A stretch of DNA of 64,000 nucleotides from Lysobacter sp. (GCA_013141175.1 JABFRN010000001.1:2675234-2739233), one strand, 5' to 3'. Positions 1 through 8,937 are shown, counted from the stretch's first letter. Notes: a model not told the origin generated them from the letters alone. Program-made: numbers and translations.

Positions 1-57
1 GCCGAGGAAGGAACCGATAGCGGTGCGCTTGGCACCGACGATGACGATGTCGGACAT
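1..57 (-). CDS. Acetyl-CoA acetyltransferase (thiolase), N-terminal fragment cut by window edge
   Basis: Only the first 19 codons are in the window; the rest runs off the left edge. They read MSDIVIVGAKRTAIGSFLG, the typical beginning of acetyl-CoA C-acetyltransferases (thiolase II family), where the first beta strand is followed by the RTAIG turn. These enzymes condense two acetyl-CoA to acetoacetyl-CoA or run the reverse reaction in fatty and amino acid degradation. A GGAG ribosome site lies about 8 nt upstream of the ATG at 55-57, which supports this start. The catalytic Cys and His are outside the window, so biosynthetic and degradative types cannot be told apart. Confidence 0.85.
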   Translation of the reverse strand, partial: MSDIVIVGAKRTAIGSFLG

Positions 58-203
58 GCAGGACTCCATGGCAGTCGCGCACCCCGTGCGCAGGCGTTGG
101 CAGGGCCGGCGGCGGCGGAGCCGTCTACCGGAACCGGCTGATTATGCGACTCATGCTGCACTGCCGCAAATACGGCTTCCGGCCAAGCCGACCGATGCGA
201 GGA

Positions 204-845
204 TCAAAGCAGGCGCTGGGTGATCGCTTTGAGCACCGCATGCGTGCGATCGCGGCAATCCAGCTTCACCAGCAGTTCGGACATGTAGTTTTTCACGGTG
301 CCTTCGGAGAGGTGCAGGCTGCGGCCGATCTCCTTGTTGGAGTAACCGCCGGCAACCAGACGGAGGATCGAGCGCTCGCGTTCGGTCAGCCGCAGGTTGG
401 GAGCTGCAGACGCAGGGTCGGTCCATGCGGCGCGAACCGGCCCCAGACTCACCGGCTGCAACAGTGTTTCGCCGGCGGCCACCCGCAGGATGGCTGCTTT
501 CAGTTCTTCGGGCGATGCGTCCTTGAGCAGGAAGCCCTGCGCGCCCGCGTCCACCGCCTGCAACATCAATGTCGGGTCGTCGAAAGTGGTCAGCAGGATC
601 ACCGGGGTGGCGTCGCCGCGGGCGCGCAGTTCGCGCAGCAGGCCCAGCCCGCCCAGCCCCGGCATGCGGATATCGCTGAGGATCAGGTCTACCGGGCGCT
701 GCGGCAGCGCTGCCAGCAGTTGTTCGGCGTCGGTGGCTTCCAGTGCGATCTCCACGCCAAGATCCGCCAACAGACTCGACAAACCGCGCAGGACCAGCGC
801 CTGGTCGTCGCACAGCGCGATGCGGACCGTGGGCAGCGCAGTCAT
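204..845 (-). CDS. NarL/LuxR-family response regulator
   Basis: A 213-residue two-domain response regulator. Residues 7-120 form a receiver domain with the acidic pair D13-D14, phospho-acceptor D58 in SDIRMPG and the switch Lys in LLKDAS. Residues about 148-210 form a LuxR-type helix-turn-helix (LTERERSILRLVAGG, then the recognition helix in SEGTVKNYMSELL). Its start codon overlaps the stop of the upstream kinase gene (ATGA at 842-845), so the two are translationally coupled and almost certainly form a cognate pair. Regulators of this DesR/LiaR type answer to membrane or envelope state; the targets are not visible. The divergent membrane protein at 2198 is a plausible target by position only. 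Confidence 0.93.
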   Translation of the reverse strand: MTALPTVRIALCDDQALVLRGLSSLLADLGVEIALEATDAEQLLAALPQRPVDLILSDIRMPGLGGLGLLRELRARGDATPVILLTTFDDPTLMLQAVDAGAQGFLLKDASPEELKAAILRVAAGETLLQPVSLGPVRAAWTDPASAAPNLRLTERERSILRLVAGGYSNKEIGRSLHLSEGTVKNYMSELLVKLDCRDRTHAVLKAITQRLL

Positions 846-2038
846 GGGGTGCGTTCCGGCAGCGATCCGTGAGGCATCCGCGCGAGCAATCGCAGGCCGC
901 GTGGCGGGGTCGAAGTGACTTCGAGCGTGCCGCCGACCGCGTCGAGACGTTCGCGCATCCCCGTCAGGCCGTTGCCGTATTCGATGCGCGCAGGTGCGAT
1001 GCCATCGTTCTCGACCGAGAGCTCGAACGCATCATCGGTCCGGTGCAGGCCGAGCCGGATCTCGCCGGCGCGGCCGTGGCGCAGGGCGTTGGTGATGGCT
1101 TCCTGCGCGCAACGCAGCAGGACTTCGGCCTGTTCGATGTCGCCCACGCGCAGTTGATCCTGCATATCGACGGCGATCCGCACGCCGGGCACTGGATGCG
1201 CCAGCGCTTCCAGCGCCGCGCGCAGGTCGAGGCCGTCGTGCGCGCGCAGGGTCGAGACGACCTGGCGGATCTGGCCCAGCAACTCGTCGGCCAGCGCCGA
1301 TGATGTCTGCAGTTCCTCGCGGCCCGCGAGTACGGGATCGCGGGCGAGTCTGGCGAGATTGAGTTTGAGCGCGGTCAGCGTATGCCCCGCGACATCGTGC
1401 AGTTCGCGCGAGAGCTTCAGCCGTTCGCCCGCGCGTGCGGACTCTTCCAGCAGGCGTCGCGTGGCCAGCAGTTCCGCATTGACCTGCGCGAGATGTTCGC
1501 GGGCACTTTCCCGTGTGCTGGCGTAGTGGCCGGTGAGCGCGGCGAACGCCTGGAAGCCCAGCACCGGCAGCATCGACAGCAATACGGCGCCGACCGGGTT
1601 GCCGCGCGACACCCAAAGCGCCGCGATCCCTACGTTGAGCGCAAGCATGAACAGTGTGGACATGCGCGGCGACAGCAGCAATACGATCTGCCCGGCGACG
1701 ATGATCAGCAGCACTGCTGTCTGGCCACCGAGCAACAGCCATTCGGCCGCGACCACCAGCAGGCCCTGGGCCATGATGTTCCAGAGCGAAGAGTGCGCTC
1801 CATCCTGCGATCGACGCGAAGCCGAGATCACGAACAGGACGATCATCGCGATCAGCGCGGCCATGCCCGCCCATTCGCGCGGGTCGGCGGCGCGCAGTTT
1901 CGCAGGGTCCATGATCGCGATGCAGATCGCGATCCAGGTGACGTACGCGGCCAGGTTCAATGGCGTGAAGATGCGCTGCAGCAACGAGCCATCGTGCGAT
2001 TGCAGGGTGTGGAGCAGCGGGCTGTCGTCGTGGTGCAT
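842..2038 (-). CDS. DesK/LiaS-type sensor histidine kinase
   Basis: A 398-residue membrane histidine kinase. The N-terminal 170 residues hold about five or six hydrophobic segments with little extracytoplasmic sequence. A short coiled stretch leads to the HisKA_3 dimerisation motif SRELHDVAGHTLTALK, with phospho-acceptor His near residue 214. The HATPase domain shows the N-box EAITNALRHG (Asn near 317) and the G-box GNGLTGMRERLDAVGG (about 356-370). I start it at the ATG at 2038 because the open frame upstream is Arg/Pro-rich and lacks membrane character. The 3' end overlaps the response regulator start by 4 nt. Small intramembrane sensors of this group usually sense lipid fluidity or envelope stress. 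Confidence 0.92.
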   Translation of the reverse strand: MHHDDSPLLHTLQSHDGSLLQRIFTPLNLAAYVTWIAICIAIMDPAKLRAADPREWAGMAALIAMIVLFVISASRRSQDGAHSSLWNIMAQGLLVVAAEWLLLGGQTAVLLIIVAGQIVLLLSPRMSTLFMLALNVGIAALWVSRGNPVGAVLLSMLPVLGFQAFAALTGHYASTRESAREHLAQVNAELLATRRLLEESARAGERLKLSRELHDVAGHTLTALKLNLARLARDPVLAGREELQTSSALADELLGQIRQVVSTLRAHDGLDLRAALEALAHPVPGVRIAVDMQDQLRVGDIEQAEVLLRCAQEAITNALRHGRAGEIRLGLHRTDDAFELSVENDGIAPARIEYGNGLTGMRERLDAVGGTLEVTSTPPRGLRLLARMPHGSLPERTP

Positions 2039-2197
2039 GCCGTCAGCATGGCAGCGGTGCAGCGGCAACGGAAGACGGTGCGCGCAAGAGGTGACTTTTC
2101 TCACCCCTTGCAGGTGACCACGGGCAGGTGCCGGACATGGCTGGCGAAGCGGAGACTGCATCCATCGTCAACGCACACGCATCAACGGAGCGACACC

Positions 2198-2905
2198 ATG
2201 GATTCCGCATACCGACTTCTGCTTTCCGTCCATGGCCTCAGCGGTCTGGTCGCGCTGATCGCATTCTGGTTCGCCGCATTCGCGAAGAAAGGTTCGCCGC
2301 TGCATGTGCGCGTCGGCCAAACCTACATGATCGCAATGCTCGGCATCATCGTCACGGCGGCCCCGATGGCGATCATGATCGCCCTGCGCGGAAATTCCGG
2401 CGTGGCCACCTTTCTCGCGTATCTGGTGGTGATCACCGCCAGTTCGATGTGGCTGGGCCGCCGCGCGATCCGCAGAAAACGCGACCAGACGGCTCTGCGC
2501 AGCGGCATTTATCCCGCCGTTGCGGTGTCGAATCTGGTGGCATCGGTCACCGTGTTCGCCATCGGCCAGCAGACATCCAGTGTATTGCTGATGGGTTTCA
2601 GTATCGTCGGCCTGCTGATCGGGGTGAAGATGCTGATCCGGCGCGCACGCCCCTTGGCGATGCAGCGCTGGTGGATGAAGGAACACATCGCCGCCATGGT
2701 TGGTTGCGGCGTCGCCACCCATATCGCGTTCCTCTCCATCGGCATCAACCGCGTCATCGGCATGCTGGATCTTCACGCGCCGGATGGTTTCGGCCTGGTC
2801 GCCTGGCTGGGGCCACTGGCGGTTGCGGTGGTTTCGGGCCTCTGGCTGGACCGTAAATATGTGCCGAAAGAGCATGCCGGCGCGGCGGTCGCCACACGCG
2901 GCTGA
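2198..2905 (+). CDS. Six-TM membrane protein, DUF2306-like
   Basis: A 235-residue integral membrane protein with about six hydrophobic helices and a short basic tail (DRKYVPKEHAG). The pattern of a His-containing first helix (LLSVHGLSGLVALIAF), then HVRVGQTYMIAMLG and a later HIAAMVGCGVATHIAFL segment resembles the DUF2306 family of predicted membrane proteins, whose function is unknown. The conserved His residues inside helices might bind a metal or haem, but that is inference. The start is supported by GGAG nine bases upstream. It is transcribed divergently from the two-component pair, with 159 bp between start codons that must carry both promoters. Confidence 0.7.
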   Translation: MDSAYRLLLSVHGLSGLVALIAFWFAAFAKKGSPLHVRVGQTYMIAMLGIIVTAAPMAIMIALRGNSGVATFLAYLVVITASSMWLGRRAIRRKRDQTALRSGIYPAVAVSNLVASVTVFAIGQQTSSVLLMGFSIVGLLIGVKMLIRRARPLAMQRWWMKEHIAAMVGCGVATHIAFLSIGINRVIGMLDLHAPDGFGLVAWLGPLAVAVVSGLWLDRKYVPKEHAGAAVATRG

Positions 2906-2908
2906 GGT

Positions 2909-4150
2909 TCACAGACCCAGTCGTGTCATCACGAGTTGGACCAGTTGCGCCTCGGCGACGCCGGGGCGCAGCGCGTCGACGAAACGATCCGCATGCAGGT
3001 TGTGGTCGCCGTCGAGCAACCGTCGCAGCGCGGGCCCGATCTCGCGCGGATGGCGCAGGCGCACGGCGACACCGGCGGCTTCCAGGCGCGCAGCGTGATC
3101 GAACTGGTCGTAATCGCTCGGCAGCACCAGTGCGGGAACACCGGCGCGCAGGCATTCCCACATCACCCCGGCGCCGCCGTGATGCAGCACCGCGCGCATC
3201 CGCGGTACCCACGACGGATAGTCGACCCAGGCGTGACGCTGCAGCGCGCGATGCGTGGCATCCGCGCCGTCGTCGAGGCGGCCGTCGCTGAAATGCAATC
3301 GGATATCTGGATAAGCATGCGCCACGCTGTCGAGCCGTGCGGCCAGATCGTTCTTCGCGAAGCCCAGATGCGTCCCGAGCGTCGCGAGAACATGCGCGCC
3401 GCCGTCGCTGTCCGGCAGTGCCGCGCCGGTATCCGGCGGGCTCCACAGCATCGGGCCGACAAAGCGCAACGCGGCCGGCCATGCGCGCTCGAATTCGAGT
3501 TCGCGCAGGCCCAGGCCGAGGATGCATTCGTTCGAATACGCCGCTTCGCTGCCGTCGTCGCGATACAAGGACGAAAAGCCGAGTGCGGAAAGTCTGCGCC
3601 GATGCAGCCGATGCACGCTGGTTTTGAAGCCGCGCACGATGCGTGCGGCGAGATCGTCGCGGATCCTGCCGAACCGGCCCGTTCCGGGCATCCAGCCGCC
3701 GAGATAAGCGGGCGGCCCGCCCGGCGCTTCGATGACGCACGGCGATGGATGACTGGTCCACCACGGAATACGGTGACGTTTCGCGACCGGACCGGCGACG
3801 GGCAGGGTGAAGTCGGCGATGAGCAGGTCCGGGCGCGAATGCGCATAGCGCGTATCGAGCGCGGATGCGAATGCGTCGAGCAGATCGAGGCTGCGCCGGA
3901 ACTGGGCGTGCAGGCGCAGCGGATGCGCGCCGATCGCGTGCGGCGGATCGACGATCTCGCGCAGCAGCGCATCCGCACCCGGCACGACGGCGATGCCGCT
4001 CAATCCTGCGGCGCGGATGCGGTCTTGCGCGCGTTCGGTGCTCACGATTTCGACGTCGGCGATGTCGCGCAGCGCGCGACCGATGGCGAGGATCGGATGC
4101 AGATGGCCGGCGAACGGCGGCGCCAGCAGTTCGATGCGCGGCCGGCTCAT
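2909..4150 (-). CDS. GT1/MGT-family glycosyltransferase
   Basis: A 413-residue GT-B glycosyltransferase of the UDP-glycosyltransferase/MGT group that decorates lipids, macrolides or carotenoids. The N-terminal Rossmann half carries the acceptor-side His in PPFAGHLHP (near H16). The C-terminal half has the nucleotide-sugar signature HHGGAGVMWECLRAG (323-337), followed by P-S-D-Y-D-Q-F-D-H-A (about 344-353), where Asp/Gln hold the sugar. No signal peptide or membrane helix is evident. Its ATG overlaps the stop of the upstream gene (ATGA at 4147-4150); it is the last gene of a six-gene coupled operon and probably performs a late glycosylation. The family is clear; acceptor and sugar are unknown. 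Confidence 0.85.
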   Translation of the reverse strand: MSRPRIELLAPPFAGHLHPILAIGRALRDIADVEIVSTERAQDRIRAAGLSGIAVVPGADALLREIVDPPHAIGAHPLRLHAQFRRSLDLLDAFASALDTRYAHSRPDLLIADFTLPVAGPVAKRHRIPWWTSHPSPCVIEAPGGPPAYLGGWMPGTGRFGRIRDDLAARIVRGFKTSVHRLHRRRLSALGFSSLYRDDGSEAAYSNECILGLGLRELEFERAWPAALRFVGPMLWSPPDTGAALPDSDGGAHVLATLGTHLGFAKNDLAARLDSVAHAYPDIRLHFSDGRLDDGADATHRALQRHAWVDYPSWVPRMRAVLHHGGAGVMWECLRAGVPALVLPSDYDQFDHAARLEAAGVAVRLRHPREIGPALRRLLDGDHNLHADRFVDALRPGVAEAQLVQLVMTRLGL

Positions 4151-4776
4151 GCGCCGTATCGCAGCCAGTCGAGCTGTTCGCACGCCGCGGCGAGCACCGC
4201 GTCGCGCGCCGGGGCGTGCTCGAGATAATCCATGTGGCCAGCGGCGATCATCCGTGGGCGCGGGCCATCGTCGGGTCCCAGCCACGCAGCGATGCGGTCG
4301 CCAATACCGCGCAGTTGCACACCGCCGAGCGGCTGGCCATCGCGCTGCGGCCAGCGCGGCGCGACCGCGCCGTAGGCGACCACGCGCAGGCGCGCGCGCT
4401 GCGCGTCGTCGAAGGGCGCGATCAACGCGTCCAGCAATGCGAGACCACAGCTGCCGACCAGCAGCAGCGTGCGTGGTGCGGCCAATAATCGCTCGCGTGC
4501 GTGGTCGGCCTGCGCCGATGTCAATCCCTGGAATGCGCCGCGACGTGCGGCCAGATACTGACGGCCGTTGGCGAAGCTCGCGCGCAGCAGCGACACAGGC
4601 TGCCACGGCGCGGAGTCGGCGGGCCAAGGAAAATTGTGGGGATCGAACGCGAGGTCTTCCGCATGCGCTGCGAGTTGATCGAGCATCGCGCGCTGCGTCG
4701 GCGACAGCGCACAGCGTTGCGGATCGCTGCGCCCGGTGAACAGCGCGATGCGTGGGCGCATGTGCGCAGCGCTCAC
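4147..4776 (-). CDS. Unknown protein inside the lipid/glycosyl operon
   Basis: A 209-residue soluble protein that I do not recognise. A central hydrophobic strand ends in LLLVGSCGLALLDAL, which has the spacing of an alpha/beta-hydrolase nucleophile elbow (Ser or Cys between small residues). A late AAGHMDYLEHAP segment could supply a His. A thioesterase or hydrolase role is therefore possible, but this is weak inference. The gene is locked into the operon by 4-nt overlaps at both ends (4147-4150 and 4773-4776), so it very likely serves the same pathway as the glycosyltransferases on either side. An alternative start at M6 (MRPRIALF) is possible. Confidence 0.7.
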   Translation of the reverse strand: MSAAHMRPRIALFTGRSDPQRCALSPTQRAMLDQLAAHAEDLAFDPHNFPWPADSAPWQPVSLLRASFANGRQYLAARRGAFQGLTSAQADHARERLLAAPRTLLLVGSCGLALLDALIAPFDDAQRARLRVVAYGAVAPRWPQRDGQPLGGVQLRGIGDRIAAWLGPDDGPRPRMIAAGHMDYLEHAPARDAVLAAACEQLDWLRYGA

Positions 4777-5984
4777 GGAATTTCCTCGAATCGATCATTC
4801 GCGAAGACCCGATAGTGGTGTTCCCGCCAACAGACCCGAGTATCGAACAGCGCATGCAGCAGATGCAGCGGCAGCAGCAGCGCGACCAGCAGCGAGGCCA
4901 CAGGTTCGATCCGCGCGGCACTGCCCGTGCAGGCGCGCTGCAGCGCGCGGCGCCCGTAGAGATGCGCGATCGCGCCGATCGCGATGACAGCGGCAGCCGG
5001 CCAGGAAGGCGCCATCGCGAACGCGATCAGTGCGATCGTCGGCAGCAGCGCCGACAAGCCCTGGCCGGCGGCGATCCGCAATCGCATGGGCCACGGCTGG
5101 CTGCGCAGCAACAATCGCGCGAACAGCATCCAGCGGTGCATCTGCCGGGCGTAAGCGCGCAGATCGGGCAGCGCGGTGCGCATCCATACCGGCTCGCGGC
5201 GCTGGTCGATACGGCCGCCTGCGGCGAGCACCGCCTGCGCCATCGCCAGGTCGTCGGTGAGATGCCGCAGCCGTGCTGCGAAGCCGCCGATCGCGTCCAG
5301 CGCATCGCGACGCATCGCCCAGGCCATGCCGTTGATCGTCGGCGTGCGCCCGCCGAGACGTGGAGGCAGGTAAGTGATCGCGGCGCTGTCGTTGACGAAG
5401 CGCGCCAGCAGGCGCGCGCCCAGGCGTTGCAGCGACGGTTCGCTGCGGAGATAGATCGGCAGCGCGGTCGAAATCACCGGCGCATCGATGCGGCTGCCGG
5501 CCAGCGCCGCGAGCAATGCATCCAGCGTCGCTGCGGGCATGCGTGCATCGTCGTCCAGCACCAGCACGGCGTCGCCCGTGCAATGCGCAAGCGCGCGGTC
5601 GATTTTGAAGAGTTTCGGGTTGATTCCCGGCGGACACGGCGGGTGTGCGCTGGTCGCGACCTGCGCACGCAGCGCCGGCTGCGCGTCGACGACGGATCGC
5701 ACGATGCGTGCCGCCGCCAGATCGTCGATGTCGATCAGCCAGTGCAGCATCGCGCCGCGCGCGCCAAGCGTACGCAGGGATGCGCCCAGCGCTTCGGCCA
5801 GCGTGGGGTCGCCGCTGCGGATCGGCTGCAGCACATCGACGCCCATGAAACGCGCATCGTCGTCGTTGACGGGCGGCGAGGGCATCGCGCGCAGCGCGCG
5901 CCATGCGGCGATCTGCCGCGCCATTTCCAGCAGCGGCCACAGCACGATCGGCAGCCAGAGCAGCCAGTCCAGCCACATTTTCAT
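4773..5984 (-). CDS. GT21-like membrane glycosyltransferase (ceramide glucosyltransferase type)
   Basis: A 403-residue processive-type GT2/GT21 enzyme. One N-terminal membrane helix (residues 5-22) precedes the catalytic domain, and two or three hydrophobic segments follow it (about 305-375). The family motifs are in order: acidic cluster VLVLDDDARMP (D144-D146), catalytic-base motif HLTDDLAMAQAV (D244-D245) and the QxxRW signature QMHRW (281-285). Relatives such as ceramide glucosyltransferase and HpnI transfer a sugar to a membrane lipid on the cytoplasmic face. The ATG at 5984 overlaps the stop of the SDR gene. It probably puts the first sugar on the lipid made by the upstream synthase and reductase; the substrate is unknown. 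Confidence 0.82.
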   Translation of the reverse strand: MKMWLDWLLWLPIVLWPLLEMARQIAAWRALRAMPSPPVNDDDARFMGVDVLQPIRSGDPTLAEALGASLRTLGARGAMLHWLIDIDDLAAARIVRSVVDAQPALRAQVATSAHPPCPPGINPKLFKIDRALAHCTGDAVLVLDDDARMPAATLDALLAALAGSRIDAPVISTALPIYLRSEPSLQRLGARLLARFVNDSAAITYLPPRLGGRTPTINGMAWAMRRDALDAIGGFAARLRHLTDDLAMAQAVLAAGGRIDQRREPVWMRTALPDLRAYARQMHRWMLFARLLLRSQPWPMRLRIAAGQGLSALLPTIALIAFAMAPSWPAAAVIAIGAIAHLYGRRALQRACTGSAARIEPVASLLVALLLPLHLLHALFDTRVCWREHHYRVFANDRFEEIP

Positions 5985-6934
5985 GCCGGTTGCCTGCGCT
6001 GCCAATCGATGAACACGTCGAGACCTTCGGCGAGCATCTGCGAAGGCGGGCCGAGAATCGTGCGCGCTCTGGTGATATCGAAGGTCTTGCTGAAGGTGAG
6101 CACGTCGATGCCGAAGCGCGTCACCGGCGGTTCGCCGCGCAGCGGCAGCAGCGTCCATGCCAGCTCCGCCGCGTGCGCCGCCATCCGCGCGACGCGGTAC
6201 GGCACGGTGCGCGTCGGCGGCGGCAGTCCGAGCCGCTGGAAGGTTTCGGCGAGGAAGTCCTGCATCACCACCGGTTCGCCGTGACTGAGGTTGAATGCGC
6301 CCACCGCCTCGGGCCGCTGCGCCGCGCGCAGCATGTAGTCGACCAGCGCGTCGACGCTGATCAGGTCGCCGACCGCGGGCGCGGCATCGCGGACGATCCG
6401 CGGCAGTTTGCCGCGTTTCGCAGCAGCGAGCAGGCGCGGGAACAACACGGTGTCGCCGGGTCCGAATACCGCGCGCGGGCGCAGGATCGTCCAGGCGCCT
6501 TCGTAACCGCGCACCAGCGTTTCGCCTGCGGCCTTGGTTTCGGCGTAGGTGTTGGCGAACACCGGGCCGATCGGATCGTCTTCGCGCATGCCGAGCTGGT
6601 CGCGCGGTTGGTAATGCACGGAACTCGACGAGAGGTAGACAAGCTTCGGCATGCCATGCGTGCGGCACCAGTCGATCACGTTGCGCGTCGCGTCGACGTT
6701 GTGGCGCAGATAATCGCGACGCGGCGCGAACGGCGACGACAGCGCCGCGGCATGGATCACCACGTCGGGCGAGAAGTCGAGTTCGAAAGGTTTCGACAGA
6801 TCCACCGCGCGATAATCGGCGTCGGGCAGTTCGCGTCGGCCGATGCCGAGCAGCTCCAGCCCCGGCGTGCCGCGAAACCGCTGCATGAAGCGCCCGCCGA
6901 TGAAGCCGGAAGCGCCGGTGATCAGGAGTTTCAT
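5981..6934 (-). CDS. Extended SDR, NAD(P)-dependent epimerase/3-beta-HSD type
   Basis: A 317-residue extended short-chain dehydrogenase. The Rossmann signature TGASGFIGG (6-14) binds NAD(P), and the active site shows SSSSVHY near 102-108 with the Tyr-Lys pair in TYAETK (Y130, K134). The C-terminal half contains substrate-side segments common to 3-beta-hydroxysteroid dehydrogenase-like proteins. This subgroup includes OleD, which reduces the 3-keto group of long 2-alkyl-3-ketoacids after an OleA-type condensation. Here a KASIII-like enzyme is encoded two genes upstream in the same operon, so reduction of a beta-keto lipid is a reasonable guess. Both ends overlap neighbours by 4 nt. Confidence 0.85.
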   Translation of the reverse strand: MKLLITGASGFIGGRFMQRFRGTPGLELLGIGRRELPDADYRAVDLSKPFELDFSPDVVIHAAALSSPFAPRRDYLRHNVDATRNVIDWCRTHGMPKLVYLSSSSVHYQPRDQLGMREDDPIGPVFANTYAETKAAGETLVRGYEGAWTILRPRAVFGPGDTVLFPRLLAAAKRGKLPRIVRDAAPAVGDLISVDALVDYMLRAAQRPEAVGAFNLSHGEPVVMQDFLAETFQRLGLPPPTRTVPYRVARMAAHAAELAWTLLPLRGEPPVTRFGIDVLTFSKTFDITRARTILGPPSQMLAEGLDVFIDWQRRQPA

Positions 6935-7812
6935 GGCGTGCCCCGCATCGCCTTCGGCAGGCGCGCATAGCTGTCCGCGCAGTGCGAAGGCAATACGCGG
7001 CGGCTGTCGTCGATACCGTCGAGCACGCGCTGCAGCTTCGACAGCGTATCGCACTGCGCGCGCCAATCGTCGGCGAGAAAGCGCGTCGGCCACGCCGATG
7101 CCGATGCATGGCGGTCGCGATCGATGCGCCAGGTGGCGTCGCCTGCGAGCAGATATTCGCGATCGTCCTCGTGTCGCAGCAGCAGGCCGTATTGCCCACG
7201 CGCATGTCCGGGCAGCGGCACGGCGAACAGACTGCCGTCGCCGATCAGATCGCGGCCGTCGCCGAATTCCCGCCATGCGTGCGGCAATGCGCGCAGCGGC
7301 AATGTTTCGATGCCGCGATGGCGGCTGTCGAAATCGTCGGGCAGCAGGTCGAGCAGGGTCGCCTTGCGCAATCGCGCGATCCTGCCCATGCCGCGCGCGC
7401 CGCGCAGTGCGATGTCGCTGCACCAGATCGCGGCGCGCGGCAGATCGCGCAGCCCGGCGATGTGGTCGGCGTGCAGGTGCGACGCGAACACACCGCGTAC
7501 CTCGTGCATCGCGATGCCGTGGCGCGCGAGCTGCGGCTGCAGGCATTCGTCGTCCGGCAACGTCACCGGCGTGGTCCAGCGATAGAGTTTCTCGGGCAGG
7601 CGCGCGGTCGCGCGCGTGAAGTGTTCGGAATAGCCGGTGTCGAACAGCAGCGCGCCGGCATCGGGATGACGGATCAGGCCGACCAGCGCCGGGAACACGC
7701 CCGTGCGCCATGCGCCGCCGCGCAATGCAAGGCATTCCGGATGCGTGCAATGGCCGACGCGGAGCATCGTCAACGCGGTGCGCGGAAACGCATCTGCCCG
7801 CGACATGCTCAC
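6931..7812 (-). CDS. Metallo-beta-lactamase-fold hydrolase
   Basis: A protein of about 293 residues with the zinc-binding motif SHLHADHIAG (H112, H114, D116, H117), further ligands in PLPGHARGQ and LLAGDATWRI, and a final His in VLPSHCAD. The pattern fits the MBL-fold hydrolases that include N-acyl-homoserine lactonases and thioesterase-like members. No signal peptide is seen, so the substrate is cytoplasmic, perhaps an acyl thioester or lactone made by the neighbouring synthase. The start is uncertain: a GTG at 7812 would give the same 4-nt overlap with the upstream stop that all other junctions have, while an ATG at 7806 would shorten the protein by two residues. Confidence 0.85.
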   Translation of the reverse strand: MSMSRADAFPRTALTMLRVGHCTHPECLALRGGAWRTGVFPALVGLIRHPDAGALLFDTGYSEHFTRATARLPEKLYRWTTPVTLPDDECLQPQLARHGIAMHEVRGVFASHLHADHIAGLRDLPRAAIWCSDIALRGARGMGRIARLRKATLLDLLPDDFDSRHRGIETLPLRALPHAWREFGDGRDLIGDGSLFAVPLPGHARGQYGLLLRHEDDREYLLAGDATWRIDRDRHASASAWPTRFLADDWRAQCDTLSKLQRVLDGIDDSRRVLPSHCADSYARLPKAMRGTP

Positions 7813-8807
7813 AGGCGCAGCACCGCGCCGCCGAGGGTGACGCCGGCCGCAGTGCCGATCAGCAGCGCGGTGTCCCCGACGACGAGGCGACGATTCGCCA
7901 GCGCGTGATGCAGCGCGGTCGGCAGCGAAGCCGAGACCTGGTTGCCGTGCGTCGCGAAGATGTCCTCCACGCGTTCGCGCGGCACGCCGATGCGTTTGAA
8001 TACGTGCTGCATGCCGAGCAGCGAGGCCTGATGCGGCACCACGCGCTGGATCGCGGAAAGTTCGACGCCGGCATCACGCAGCAGTTCGCCGACGAAGCGG
8101 TCGAAATGTTCCGCCGCGACCCGGTAGAGCCGCTTGCCGTCCATGCGGAAGCTGCAGACATCGCGATAGTCGCCGTCGTACCGCGAGGGCGGCAGCCGCG
8201 AGCCGCCGCCGGGAATCTCGCAGGCGTGCGCGGCTTCCGACCACGTTTCGAAGCGTGCCGCGAGCAGCGCGGGACCGTTGTCGTCCGGTGCCGATAACAC
8301 CGCCGCTGCGGCGCCGTCGCCGAACAGGCCGAACGTGTCGATATCGCGTTCGTCCAACGCGCGCGAGGCCAAGTCGCAGGACACCAGTAGCACGCGGCGG
8401 TAGCGCCCGCTCTGCAGCAGCGAGGCGACAAGGTCCAACCCCATCAGGAAACCGATGCAACTGGCGTTGATGTCGAACGCTGGCACCTTGCGCAGACCGA
8501 GTGCGCGGTGCAGCAGCGCGGCATTGCAGGGCATCGCCTGGTCGTGGCTGGCGTTGGCGCAGATCACGGCATCGATGCTTTCGATCGAAACACCTGCGGC
8601 CGAGAGCGCGGCGCGCGCGGCTTCGGCCGAGACTTCGGCGGCATTGCGCTGCGACTCCACGCCGCGACGGGCAACACCGGTACGTGCCTGCACTGTGCCG
8701 GGCGCGAGACCGAGGCGGGCGTCGAGCATTCCACTGTCCACCAATGCCTCTGGCGTCGACAGGCCGGTGCCGAGGATGCGCAGTGGGCGGGGAAGATTCG
8801 CGGTCAT
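7809..8807 (-). CDS. KASIII-like 3-oxoacyl-ACP synthase (thiolase fold)
   Basis: A 332-residue condensing enzyme of the FabH/KASIII group with the full Cys-His-Asn triad: C117 in NASCIGFLMG, H259 in VVPHQAS and N289 in ATHGNQVSAS. In FabH the Cys takes the acyl starter from acyl-CoA. Many KASIII relatives in specialised pathways instead catalyse acyl transfer or head-to-head condensation (the OleA type). It is the first gene of a six-gene coupled operon, followed by a hydrolase, a reductase and glycosyltransferases, so it probably makes the acyl core of a glycolipid-like product. A housekeeping FabH role is unlikely because no acpP, fabD or fabG genes lie nearby. Confidence 0.88.
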   Translation of the reverse strand: MTANLPRPLRILGTGLSTPEALVDSGMLDARLGLAPGTVQARTGVARRGVESQRNAAEVSAEAARAALSAAGVSIESIDAVICANASHDQAMPCNAALLHRALGLRKVPAFDINASCIGFLMGLDLVASLLQSGRYRRVLLVSCDLASRALDERDIDTFGLFGDGAAAAVLSAPDDNGPALLAARFETWSEAAHACEIPGGGSRLPPSRYDGDYRDVCSFRMDGKRLYRVAAEHFDRFVGELLRDAGVELSAIQRVVPHQASLLGMQHVFKRIGVPRERVEDIFATHGNQVSASLPTALHHALANRRLVVGDTALLIGTAAGVTLGGAVLRL

Positions 8808-8937
8808 GACGGCTCGTGTCGGGGGCGGCGCGGAATCCAGCGACCCGCAATGTAGCGAATCGATGCGCGTCGCGCGCGGTCGCGATGCGGGTGACGGCCT
8901 GCGATACCGTCCAGCGATGCTTCCGCGACGCCGTGAT

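Noticed and set aside
4151-4921. Extension of the GT1 glycosyltransferase to a 670-residue protein
   Set aside because: The extra N-terminal part is an Arg/Ala-rich frame overlapping the two upstream genes; the ATGA overlap at 4147-4150 and the family N-terminus fix the start.
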